NCBI GenBank assembly: GCA_016213595.1
Contig: JACRAA010000397.1
Location: forward strand, 1 to 9,090
DNA: 9,090 nt
From: Actinomycetota bacterium
Lineage (GTDB): Bacteria; Actinomycetota; Actinomycetes; Propionibacteriales; Propionibacteriaceae
Direction: 5' to 3'
In this document: positions 1-5,807 of the stretch, in pieces
Layout: each line of letters starts with the position of its first letter
How positions within the stretch are numbered: the stretch's first letter is position 1
Program-made: the position numbers and the translations under genes
The notes under the pieces: model-generated
Told to the model about the DNA's origin: nothing
Database searches by the model: none
What the model saw: the letters and a program-made list of their open reading frames with translations, nothing else

Positions 1-398
1 GACACCACGACGAGGTCGACCTTGAGCACCTCGCTGATCTCGATCCGGGTCAGCTCGTCCCAGTACGCGAGCTGGAGGACTCGACGTTCCCGCTCGGGGA
101 GGTCGCTCAAGGCGACGAGTGTGCGGGGACGCGTGTCCGTCGGGGTCCAGGACAGCCAGGTGGCGGGAAGCCCGAGGGGTCCGGAGCCGCTCGTGGCCGC
201 ACTGTTGCGGTAGGCCTGGGCGACCTCCTGCTCGATCGCCTTGAATAGCGTGGCGAGGCTTGCACCCGTACGCGGCTCGACGTCGGCGAACACCCGGCTC
301 GCGATCACCTCGGGGTCCTCGACCCCGAAGGCGCGCCACTCGCAGGCGGTCACCACGAGCGGCCAGTACCGCTGCGCCAGGTCCTCGTCCGCGCCCAT
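1..398 (-). CDS. ECF-type RNA polymerase sigma factor, C-terminus cut by window edge
   Basis: I translated this gene by hand from the minus strand. It opens at an ATG at 398-396 and stays open for 132 codons to the left edge. The clearest part is residues 93-132, which match sigma-70 region 4: LPERERRVLQLAYWDELT followed by RIEISEVLKVDLVVV, the first half of the -35-binding helix-turn-helix. The first 85 residues align only loosely with region 2: an N-terminal LAQRYWPLV helix, then FGVEDPEVIASRVFADV in place of the usual GDxEDAEDVxQEVF block. The usual aromatic promoter-melting residues are not evident. The role would be to direct RNA polymerase to a small promoter set. No anti-sigma gene is visible, but one could lie beyond the edge. 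A weak GAAGG lies just before the ATG, and a TACGGT hexamer six bases upstream of it may be a leaderless -10. The nearest alternative is a non-sigma LuxR-like helix-turn-helix protein, which the LPERERRVL motif makes less likely. Confidence 0.75.
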   Translation of the reverse strand, partial: MGADEDLAQRYWPLVVTACEWRAFGVEDPEVIASRVFADVEPRTGASLATLFKAIEQEVAQAYRNSAATSGSGPLGLPATWLSWTPTDTRPRTLVALSDLPERERRVLQLAYWDELTRIEISEVLKVDLVVV

Positions 399-404
399 GC
401 CTTC

Positions 405-410
405 ACCGTA
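405..410 (-). promoter_or_regulatory. Possible -10 hexamer for a near-leaderless sigma-factor transcript
   Basis: The minus strand reads TACGGT, matching the actinobacterial TANNNT -10 pattern, exactly six bases before the ATG. That spacing would place transcription initiation at or next to the start codon. No convincing -35 is visible 16-19 bases further upstream. A weak GAAGG also occurs between the hexamer and the ATG, so ordinary initiation on a longer mRNA from xthA is equally possible. Confidence 0.3.
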
Positions 411-496
411 GCGCCGGCGCTCCAGAGGCCCGGATCCTCCCGGACCCGCAGCTCCTCGAACGCGTCGATGCGGTGAAGGGGGAGCTGGAGTCCTGC

Positions 497-1276
497 TCAG
501 ACGAGGTCGACGACGACCGGCGCGTGGTCGGAGGGGCTCCCCTGGCCCTGGGCGGGGTCGCGCTCGTCGCGGTCGACGAAGGCGCCCGTGACGCGGGGGG
601 CGAGCGGCGGCGAGGCGAGGACGAAGTCGATCTTGAGGCCGCGGTCCCGTTCGAAGCGCTGGCGGTAGTAGTCCCAGTACGTGTAGCCGGGTGCGTACGG
701 CCGGGTGACCTCGACGTACCCGTCCTCCTGGAGCGCGGCGAAGGCTGCTCGCTCCTCCGGGGTCACGTGCGTCGAGTGGCGGAACTGCGCGATGTCGAAG
801 ACGTCGTCGTCGGTGGGGCAGACGTTCCAGTCGCCGACGAGGGCGGTCGGGGTGCCCAGCCAGTCCCGTGCGGCCTCCCGGAGGGCCGCCATCCACGCGA
901 GCTTGTACGTGTAATGGGCGTCGTGGGGCTTGCGGCCATTCGGCACGTACAGGGACCAGACCCGGACACCGCCGCAGCTGGCGCCGATCGCCCGCGCCTC
1001 GGCCGTCGCCGGCTCGGCCCATCCTGGCTGGCCCGGGAACCCCTCGGTCACGTCCTCGAGGCCCACCCGGCTCGCGATGGCGACGCCGTTCCACTGCCCG
1101 TGACCGCAGATCGCCACGTCGTAGCCGAGCGCCGCGAGACCCATGAGGGGAACCTGGTCGTACGTCGCCTTGACCTCCTGCATCGCGAGGACATCTATGT
1201 CGTGGCGCTCGCAGAAGGCCTCGACGCGGCCGATCCGCGCGCGCAGGGAGTTGACGTTCCAGGTGGCCAGTCTCAC
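497..1276 (-). CDS. xthA: Exodeoxyribonuclease III (AP endonuclease, EEP family)
   Basis: The product is a 259-residue Mg-dependent DNA-repair nuclease that incises 5' to abasic sites and degrades 3' ends, acting in cytoplasmic base-excision repair. All the E. coli Xth landmarks are present in order: WNVNSLRAR (N7), QEVK (E34), LYVPNG (Y110), GDWN (D149 and N151), KIDFVL (D217) and the terminal SDHAP (D250, H251). The length is close to the roughly 268 residues of E. coli Xth, so the gene looks full length and active. The start is a GTG placed directly on the conserved RLATWNVNS opening. A weak GGGCGG stands just before it, and no in-frame alternative is needed. It shares orientation with the small gene upstream (99-bp gap) and the sigma-factor gene downstream (98-bp gap). 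I see no clear promoter in the upstream gap, so co-transcription from 1861 is possible. Confidence 0.95.
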   Translation of the reverse strand: MRLATWNVNSLRARIGRVEAFCERHDIDVLAMQEVKATYDQVPLMGLAALGYDVAICGHGQWNGVAIASRVGLEDVTEGFPGQPGWAEPATAEARAIGASCGGVRVWSLYVPNGRKPHDAHYTYKLAWMAALREAARDWLGTPTALVGDWNVCPTDDDVFDIAQFRHSTHVTPEERAAFAALQEDGYVEVTRPYAPGYTYWDYYRQRFERDRGLKIDFVLASPPLAPRVTGAFVDRDERDPAQGQGSPSDHAPVVVDLV

Positions 1277-1375
1277 CCGCCCAGCGTCTCACGTCTCCCC
1301 GGGGGGCCGGGCGGGCGTTCGGCCGGCTGTCCTGACGTCCGGCGACGCTCATGCCTCACGTTCCGCGCCGACCGC

Positions 1376-1861
1376 TCAGAGCCCGCCCTGGAGCCACCTC
1401 GCGAACACGTCGGGGGCCGAGTCGCCCCCGGTCCGGGTCTCCTCGAGCTTCGCCATCAGCCACGGCGGGAGCTGGCTTCTCCTGCGCTTGTAGCGCTGGA
1501 GGTCAAGCAGGTACGCCTCCGCGTCGGGAGGCGGGTCGAGCAGGGGCTCGCGGTCGTAGTCGTACGTGGTCGTCGCCGTTCCGCCCGGGGCGATGTCGAG
1601 CGTCATCGAGTACCACGCCCCCCTGCCCGCCACGTACATGCGGTGGCGCAGCTCGCGCAGCAGCCGGAGCGCCTGTCCCTCGGCGAGCGGCCCCGACAAG
1701 GTCGTGGCGCCAGCGGCGATCGTGACGGAGCCGGTCCACCGGTCGGCGACCATGGCCACCTCCAGGTGGGCCCACCCCCAGCCCTCCGGCGCGTGCCGGA
1801 CGACCACCTCGACCAGCGCGTCGACGAGCTTCGACTGGGACGGCGCCCACGGTTTCGCCAT
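1376..1861 (-). CDS. Conserved hypothetical protein, YezG/DUF600-like
   Basis: The product is a 161-residue soluble protein with no signal peptide or membrane segment. The N-terminal half (residues 1-50) alternates helix and strand and includes WGWAHLEVAMVADRWTG. The middle (60-100) has an amphipathic helix around LRLLRELRHRMY, then a strand pair WYSMTLDIAPGG. The C-terminal half carries YDYDREPLLDPPPDAEAYLLD (split here as YDYDREPLL and PPPDAEAYLLDLQRYKR) followed by LPPWL. A YD...EP, Y..DL..Y+R, P.WL arrangement is what I recall for the YezG/DUF600 family, some of whose members are toxin-immunity proteins. This is recognition from memory at moderate confidence. No polymorphic toxin lies next to it, so I infer no immunity role. 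The ATG at 1861-1859 is preferred because no in-frame start lies just upstream and a TAGCAT hexamer sits seven bases before it. The frame does remain open further upstream, across the divergent repressor gene. Confidence 0.75.
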   Translation of the reverse strand: MAKPWAPSQSKLVDALVEVVVRHAPEGWGWAHLEVAMVADRWTGSVTIAAGATTLSGPLAEGQALRLLRELRHRMYVAGRGAWYSMTLDIAPGGTATTTYDYDREPLLDPPPDAEAYLLDLQRYKRRRSQLPPWLMAKLEETRTGGDSAPDVFARWLQGGL

Positions 1862-1868
1862 GATGCCG

Positions 1869-1874
1869 ATGCTA
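1869..1874 (-). promoter_or_regulatory. Candidate -10 hexamer for a leaderless transcript of the YezG-like gene
   Basis: The minus strand reads TAGCAT, then seven bases, then the ATG at 1861. No Shine-Dalgarno sequence occurs in those seven bases or just upstream. A TANNNT hexamer about seven bases before the start codon is the standard layout of leaderless transcripts in actinobacteria, so transcription probably begins at the A of the ATG. No good -35 match is visible at the expected distance. Confidence 0.5.
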
Positions 1875-1915
1875 CGGCCGTCGTGGAACCCCGGCGGTGC
1901 GGAGCGCTGGTCCGA

Positions 1916-1946
1916 CTGACACGTGACAGTGGCGCTGACATAGTGT
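1916..1946 (+). promoter_or_regulatory. Candidate promoter of the LacI-family regulator
   Basis: CTGACA at 1916-1921 (five of six matches to TTGACA) is followed after 19 bases by TAGTGT at 1941-1946, a TANNNT -10. The spacer is longer than ideal. Transcription would start near 1953, giving a leader of about 40 bases that includes the strong ribosome-binding site. TGACA occurs three times in this stretch (1917-1921, 1924-1928 and 1936-1940), so the exact -35 choice is uncertain. Confidence 0.4.
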
Positions 1947-1958
1947 TCGACGGCAGCT

Positions 1959-1974
1959 GCGCCGGTACGGGCGC
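1959..1974 (+). promoter_or_regulatory. Imperfect palindrome, possible autoregulatory operator
   Basis: The sequence GCGCCGGTACGGGCGC is a 16-bp inverted repeat centred on GTAC with one mismatched pair (1964/1969). It lies just downstream of the putative transcription start and 19 bp before the repressor start codon, a position where a bound LacI-family dimer would block its own transcription. LacI-family operators are usually centred on CG rather than TA, and GC-rich DNA yields such palindromes by chance, so support is weak. Confidence 0.25.
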
Positions 1975-1982
1975 CCGTCATC

Positions 1983-1989
1983 GAGGAGG
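1983..1989 (+). promoter_or_regulatory. Strong ribosome-binding site fixing the LacI-type start
   Basis: GAGGAGG lies four bases before the GTG at 1994. This decides the start of the repressor, because the same reading frame is open far upstream (from 260) across the antisense of xthA and the YezG-like gene. Confidence 0.8.
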
Positions 1990-1993
1990 TCTC

Positions 1994-2971
1994 GTGCAGA
2001 AGCCCCGCAGTACGAGCACAGACATCGCCCGTCGTGCGGGCGTCTCCCGGGCGACGGTGAGCTACGTACTCAACGGCCGTACCGACCAGTCGATCTCGGA
2101 TGCGACCCGTGCGAGGGTCCTTGAGGCTGCGCGGGAGCTCAGCTACGTGCCGAACGCCGCCTCGCGGGCGCTGCGAGCCGGGAAGTCCCGCCTCGTCCTG
2201 CTGATCAATGCCAGCGTCCCCTGGAGCACGAACATCACGGACCTCGAGGACGAGCTCACGCGCGTCGTGGCCGCCACCGGGCGGACGCTGCTGGTCTGGC
2301 GCCGGCACGGCCCCGAGGACCTCGCGTCGACGTTGGCCCACCTGGAGCCGTGCGTCGCCGTGGCCTTGAACCGGCTCAGCCCGCACGAAGCGGAGCTGCT
2401 CGACACCCTGGGGATCCCGCTCGTCCAGACCGACCTCGTCGCGCCAGGTGCGGACCTGCCCGCTCGGCTGCAGGTCACCCACCTCGTCGGCGCAGGCCAT
2501 GAGCGGCTCGCCTACCTGACGACATCGGAGGAGTCACTCGCGCGGTTCGCCACGCCCCGTACCGCGGGCTTCCTTGCCGCGTGCGCCGAGCTTGGGCTCC
2601 CCGAGCCGAGGATGGCCGCGCTGCCCGGCGGCATGGACGTCTCCGCGGTGGATGTCGCGCACCAGCTGCGAAGGTGGCAGGAGGAGCCCGAGCCGGTCAC
2701 TGCGGTCGCCTGCTTCAACGACTTCCATGCAGCGGTGTGCCTGGCGGCGGCCGCCGAGCTCGGCCTGTGGGTGCCCTCGGACCTCGCGGTGATGGGGCTC
2801 GACGACGAGGTCTTCGCACCCCTCACGCGCCCCGGACTCACGACCATCCGGATCGACGTCAAGGCGTTCGCCCGTCACCTGTGGGACCTCGCCCGTCACG
2901 AGCTCAGCGAGGCTCCCGAGCCCGACCCGTTCGTACAGCCCTCGCACGTCGTGGTCAGAGCGAGCGTCTAG
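1994..2971 (+). CDS. LacI-family transcriptional repressor
   Basis: The product has 325 residues, normal for the LacI/GalR family. Residues 7-29 form the N-terminal helix-turn-helix (TDIARRAGVSRATVSYVLNG), and residues 50-60 (YVPNAASRALR) are the hinge helix that inserts in the operator minor groove. From residue 66 onward is a periplasmic-binding-protein-like ligand and dimerisation domain. Its family landmarks include VGAGHERLAYL, the CFNDFHAAVCLAAAAELGL block, VPSDLAVMGLDDE and PGLTTIRID. Members usually bind a sugar or a related small molecule. The ligand here cannot be read from the sequence: no sugar transporter or hydrolase is adjacent, and the neighbours are a divergent YezG-like gene and a convergent oxidoreductase. 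Start choice rests on the GAGGAGG site and on the HTH beginning a few residues in. The ligand domain looks somewhat shortened relative to typical 330-345-residue members, but all core blocks are present. Confidence 0.93.
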   Translation: MQKPRSTSTDIARRAGVSRATVSYVLNGRTDQSISDATRARVLEAARELSYVPNAASRALRAGKSRLVLLINASVPWSTNITDLEDELTRVVAATGRTLLVWRRHGPEDLASTLAHLEPCVAVALNRLSPHEAELLDTLGIPLVQTDLVAPGADLPARLQVTHLVGAGHERLAYLTTSEESLARFATPRTAGFLAACAELGLPEPRMAALPGGMDVSAVDVAHQLRRWQEEPEPVTAVACFNDFHAAVCLAAAAELGLWVPSDLAVMGLDDEVFAPLTRPGLTTIRIDVKAFARHLWDLARHELSEAPEPDPFVQPSHVVVRASV

Positions 2972-2984
2972 GACCGGGCGGGGA

Positions 2985-3008
2985 GACCAGTCGGTGGCCG
3001 GACCGGTC
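2985..3008. terminator. Weak hairpin in the convergent gap, possible bidirectional terminator
   Basis: GACCAGTC and GACCGGTC form an 8-bp stem with one A-C mismatch around an 8-base loop. It sits in the 43-bp gap between the stop codons of the repressor and the oxidoreductase. There is no T-tract on either strand, so as an intrinsic terminator it is unconvincing. Position is the main support. Confidence 0.3.
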
Positions 3009-3014
3009 GAGCGC

Positions 3015-4037
3015 TCAGCGCCAGCCGAGTGCCGGCGCCACGTGGGTGAGGATCGACTCGAGGACGTGAGCGTTGTAGTCGACCCCCAGCTGGTTCGGGA
3101 CGGTCAGCAGCAGGGTGTCGGCCGCCGCGATCGCCTCGTCGTGGGCGAGCAGCTCCACGAGCGCGTCCGGCTCGGCGGCGTACGAGCGCCCGAACACGGC
3201 CTGGTAGTCGTCGATCACCCCGACGGAGTCCTCAGAGTCGAGGTCGTGGCCGAAGTACATCCGGTCCTCGTCGGTGACGATGGGGAAGATGGAGCGGCTC
3301 ACCGAGACGCGGGGCTCGCGCTCGTGCCCGGCGTCCTTCCATGCCGTACGGAACGCCTCGATCTGCTCGGCCTGCTGGATGTGGAACGGCTTGCCGCTCT
3401 CGTCCGCCTTCAAGGTGGAGCTCATGAGGTTCATGCCCAGCCTCGCAGCCCACTCGCCCGTCGCGTTGGAGCCGGCGCCCCACCAGATCCGGTCCCGCAG
3501 CCCTGGTGACTGCGGCTGGATGCCCAGCGGGCCCGGCGCGGCGTTGGGGAACATCGGGTGTGGGTTGGGTTCTGCGAAGCGAGCCCCGGAGATCACCTTG
3601 AGGTACGTCTCCGTGTTCGCCCGAGCCACGTCCGCCATGCTCTGGCCCTCCGGAGCGTCGTAGCCGAAGTAGCGGTACCCGTCGACCACCTGCTCGGGCG
3701 ACCCCCGGCTCACGCCCAGCTGAAGCCTTCCGCGGGAGATGAGGTCGGCGGCGGCAGAGTCCTCCGCCATGTACATGGGGTTCTCGTATCGCATGTCGAT
3801 GACGCCCGTACCGATCTCGATCCGGCTCGTCCTGGCACCGACCGCGGCCAGGAGCGGGAACGGCGAGCTCAGCTGGTTCGCGAAGTGGTGCACCCGGAAG
3901 TACGCGCCGTCCGCACCCAGCTCCTCGGCCGCGACGGCCAGCTCGATGGACTGCTGCAGGACGTCTGCCGCCGACTGGGTCTGCGAGTGAGGCGACCTCG
4001 ACCAGTGGCCGAAGGACAGGAAGCCGATCTTCTTCAC
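3015..4037 (-). CDS. LLM-class flavin-dependent oxidoreductase (luciferase-like monooxygenase)
   Basis: The product is a 340-residue TIM-barrel protein of the bacterial luciferase superfamily; members oxidise varied substrates with FMN or F420. Visible landmarks are the first strand KKIGFLSFGHW (3-12), AEELGADGAYFRVHHF (37-52), the core IEIGTGVIDMRYENPMYMA (73-91), LISRGRLQLGVSRGSPEQ (99-116), and WWGAGSNATGEWAARLGMN (185-203) near the expected flavin phosphate region. Length and order fit a full-length cytoplasmic enzyme with no insertion. Substrate and cofactor choice cannot be settled from sequence. The start is GTG at 4037-4035, immediately before KKIGFLSFG, with only a weak ribosome-binding site (TTGGA). 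No in-frame alternative start lies immediately upstream. It runs alone, convergent with the LacI-type gene and divergent from the helicase. A small AT-rich inverted repeat upstream may be a control site. Confidence 0.88.
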   Translation of the reverse strand: MKKIGFLSFGHWSRSPHSQTQSAADVLQQSIELAVAAEELGADGAYFRVHHFANQLSSPFPLLAAVGARTSRIEIGTGVIDMRYENPMYMAEDSAAADLISRGRLQLGVSRGSPEQVVDGYRYFGYDAPEGQSMADVARANTETYLKVISGARFAEPNPHPMFPNAAPGPLGIQPQSPGLRDRIWWGAGSNATGEWAARLGMNLMSSTLKADESGKPFHIQQAEQIEAFRTAWKDAGHEREPRVSVSRSIFPIVTDEDRMYFGHDLDSEDSVGVIDDYQAVFGRSYAAEPDALVELLAHDEAIAAADTLLLTVPNQLGVDYNAHVLESILTHVAPALGWR

Positions 4038-4053
4038 GATGGTCCAATCTTCA

Positions 4054-4065
4054 ATCGATCTCGAT
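4054..4065. promoter_or_regulatory. ATCGA-N2-TCGAT inverted repeat upstream of the oxidoreductase
   Basis: A perfect 5-bp inverted repeat with a 2-bp centre lies 17 bp upstream of the oxidoreductase start codon. It falls inside a locally AT-rich patch (about 4046-4068) that stands out from the GC-rich surroundings. The position would suit a repressor operator covering the promoter or transcription start. I cannot assign it to a regulator family, and no regulator gene is adjacent on that side. Confidence 0.3.
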
Positions 4066-4113
4066 ATTCCGTACGTGCGCAGGCGGCGATTACGCGCAGC
4101 TCACCTCGCAGGG

Positions 4114-4119
4114 TAGAGT
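4114..4119 (+). promoter_or_regulatory. Candidate -10 hexamer of the helicase gene
   Basis: GGG-TAGAGT at 4111-4119 matches the TANNNT -10 pattern and is the best plus-strand candidate in the gap between 4038 and 4267. The -35 region (TTACGC at 4090-4095, 18-bp spacing) is a poor match. If used, it would give a leader of roughly 140 bases before the helicase start. Confidence 0.35.
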
Positions 4120-4213
4120 TCACCCCAGCAGTCCGTGAAGTCTTGCCCCGGACTCCTGCGCGGCCCAATGGTCCGCGCCCCCTCGTTCCGATGAGGGACA
4201 CCGCCTGAACTCC

Positions 4214-4230
4214 TCCCGTCGCCGACGGGA
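4214..4230 (+). other. Leader hairpin upstream of the DEAD-box helicase
   Basis: TCCCGTC, a GCC loop and GACGGGA make a perfect 7-bp stem 37 bases before the TTG start codon. No run of T follows, so it does not look like a simple attenuator. A CTCCTCCC tract at 4210-4217 is complementary to a Shine-Dalgarno sequence and partly enters the stem. The hairpin is plain in the sequence; any regulatory role is inference. Confidence 0.4.
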
Positions 4231-4267
4231 ACGGCCTGGTGAGACACCGACCGAATCGACTGGTTCC

Positions 4268-5806
4268 TTGACTTCTTCCAACAGCTTCACCCTGCTCGGC
4301 GTGCCCGCGAACCTCGCGCAGCTGCTCGCCGACCGGGGCATCACCGACCCCACTCCCATCCAGGCAGCCACGCTGCCCGACTCCCTCGCGGGGCGCGACG
4401 TCCTGGGTCGGGGCCGTACCGGCTCCGGCAAGACGTACGCCTTCCTGCTGCCCCTGGTGGCGCGCCTCGTCGCGTCAGGTCGACCGGCCCGACCCGGTGC
4501 CGCTCGTGCGCTGATCCTGGCCCCCACCCGTGAGCTCGTCGGCCAGATCCACGCGGCCCTCCAGCCGTTGGCGGCCGCCTCCGGCCTCACCACGATGACC
4601 ATCTTCGGCGGCGTCGGGCAGAACCCCCAGGTGGCTGCCCTCCGCAAGGGCACGGACATCATCGTGGCCACGCCCGGGCGGCTCGAGGACCTCATCAAGC
4701 AGGGCCACGCCCGGCTCGGCGGGATCGAGGTCACCGTGCTCGACGAGGCCGACCACATGGCCGACCTCGGGTTCCTGCCTGCGGTCAAGCGGATCCTCGA
4801 CCTGACGCCGCAGACCGGCCAGCGCATGCTCTTCAGCGCGACGCTGGACAAGGCGATCGACGGCATCGTCGCTCGCTACCTCCACAACGCGCGCACCCAC
4901 CAGGCCGACTCCGCCCAGTCGCCCGTCGCGACGATGCACCACCACGTCCTCCACGTCGACCGCGGCAGCCGCGTCTCCGTGCTCGTCGAGCTGACGAGCG
5001 CGCCCGGACGGACGCTCGTCTTCACCCGCACCAAGCACGGGGCCAAGCAGCTGGCCCGCCAGCTGAACGCCGAGGGCGTGCCTGCCGTGGACCTCCACGG
5101 CAACCTGAGCCAGAACGCCCGTACGCGCAACCTCGACGCGTTCCACAGCGGCAAGGTGGAGACGCTGGTCGCCACCGACATCGCCGCGCGCGGCATCCAC
5201 GTCGACGACGTGGGGCTCGTGGTGCACGCCGACCCGCCGGTCGAGGAGAAGGCCTACCTTCACCGCTCCGGCCGTACGGCCCGCGCCGGCAACGAGGGCA
5301 CGGTCATCACGCTGATGACCGACGACCAGGTGAGGGACGTCCGGGCGCTGACCCGCGCCGCCGGCATCCACCCCACGATCACCCGCGTCGACCGTCAGCG
5401 TCACCCGATCCTGGCGACCCTGGCTCCTGGTGAGCGGGTTCTCGTACCGGGCGGCTACGCCGATGCCACCCCGGTGGTCGCGCAAGGTCCGGGTCGCAAG
5501 GGGTCCGCAGGCAGCCGGTCTCGCAACGGCAGCGGCGGCGGAGGTCGCGGACCCTCCAAGACCCACTCCTCGGCCTTCGACACCGACAGCGGACTGCCCC
5601 GCAGCTCGTCCGGTCGGGGCACCTCTGGCGGGTCGCCCGGGACGTCGACCGGTGCCCGTGGCAGCTCGGCCGGGTCGCGTGGCGGCTCCGGCGGCTCGCG
5701 CAGCGGCGCTCCCCGCAGTGCATCCTCCGTGCGGAAGGTCGGCCCCTCGGGCAACGCGGTCCGTCCGCACAGCGCCGCCTCGTTCAGCTCTCGCCGCAGC
5801 GGCTGA
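4268..5806 (+). CDS. DEAD-box ATP-dependent RNA helicase, RhlE-like
   Basis: The product is a 512-residue RNA helicase that would unwind short RNA duplexes in the cytoplasm for ribosome assembly or mRNA turnover. Domain 1 has the upstream aromatic F7, the Q motif (GITDPTPIQ, Q32), motif I GRGRTGSGKT (47-56), Ia PTREL (86-90), Ib TPGR (135-138), DEAD (159-162) and SAT (190-192). Domain 2 has VFTRTK (251-256), TDIAARGIH (303-311) and HRSGRTARAG (332-341). Motif VI has A where many helicases have the second G. Residues about 405-512 are a basic Gly/Ser/Arg-rich low-complexity tail, usual for RNA binding in actinobacterial homologues. The start is TTG at 4268. It has no recognisable Shine-Dalgarno sequence and no in-frame ATG or GTG upstream, but it puts F7 exactly 17 residues before the Q motif, as the family requires. 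Its stop is one base from the stop of the convergent deacetylase gene. Confidence 0.93.
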   Translation: MTSSNSFTLLGVPANLAQLLADRGITDPTPIQAATLPDSLAGRDVLGRGRTGSGKTYAFLLPLVARLVASGRPARPGAARALILAPTRELVGQIHAALQPLAAASGLTTMTIFGGVGQNPQVAALRKGTDIIVATPGRLEDLIKQGHARLGGIEVTVLDEADHMADLGFLPAVKRILDLTPQTGQRMLFSATLDKAIDGIVARYLHNARTHQADSAQSPVATMHHHVLHVDRGSRVSVLVELTSAPGRTLVFTRTKHGAKQLARQLNAEGVPAVDLHGNLSQNARTRNLDAFHSGKVETLVATDIAARGIHVDDVGLVVHADPPVEEKAYLHRSGRTARAGNEGTVITLMTDDQVRDVRALTRAAGIHPTITRVDRQRHPILATLAPGERVLVPGGYADATPVVAQGPGRKGSAGSRSRNGSGGGGRGPSKTHSSAFDTDSGLPRSSSGRGTSGGSPGTSTGARGSSAGSRGGSGGSRSGAPRSASSVRKVGPSGNAVRPHSAASFSSRRSG

Positions 5807-5807
5807 C

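Noticed and set aside
449..487. CAGCTCC/GGAGCTG inverted repeat between xthA and the sigma-factor gene
   Set aside because: A 7-bp stem with a 25-base loop and no T-tract is too weak to call a terminator.
1277..1375. Gap between xthA and the YezG-like gene examined for a promoter or terminator
   Set aside because: Only a 5-bp GCCGG/CCGGC pairing and a CCCCGGGG palindrome were seen, as expected in GC-rich DNA. No TANNNT promoter stood out on the minus strand.
260..1993. 578-codon N-terminal extension of the LacI-type frame, starting at 260
   Set aside because: It reads through the antisense of xthA and the YezG-like gene and is Arg/Pro/Gly-rich without domains. The helix-turn-helix begins just after a GTG with a strong ribosome-binding site at 1983-1989.
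1862..2500. Upstream extension of the YezG-like frame on the minus strand
   Set aside because: It lies opposite the helix-turn-helix and ligand domain of the LacI-type gene and shows no domain. A leaderless start at 1861 explains the gene without it.
3232..4047. 271-codon minus-strand frame overlapping the oxidoreductase in another phase, with a TTG start
   Set aside because: It is Arg/Gly-rich with no motif, whereas the overlapping frame gives a full luciferase-like protein.
4191..4208. Five-codon open frame (ATG to TGA) in the helicase leader, a possible upstream ORF
   Set aside because: It has no ribosome-binding site and such short frames are common by chance. There is no sign of a leader-peptide mechanism.
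4475..5770. 431-codon open frame antisense to the helicase
   Set aside because: The translation is a Gly/Ala/Arg/Val-rich shadow without motifs, and all helicase motifs are intact on the plus strand.
5466..5806. Repetitive Gly/Ser/Arg codons at the end of the helicase gene as a possible DNA repeat array
   Set aside because: The repetition is at the amino-acid level with variable codons, typical of a disordered RNA-binding tail, and shows no regular DNA period.
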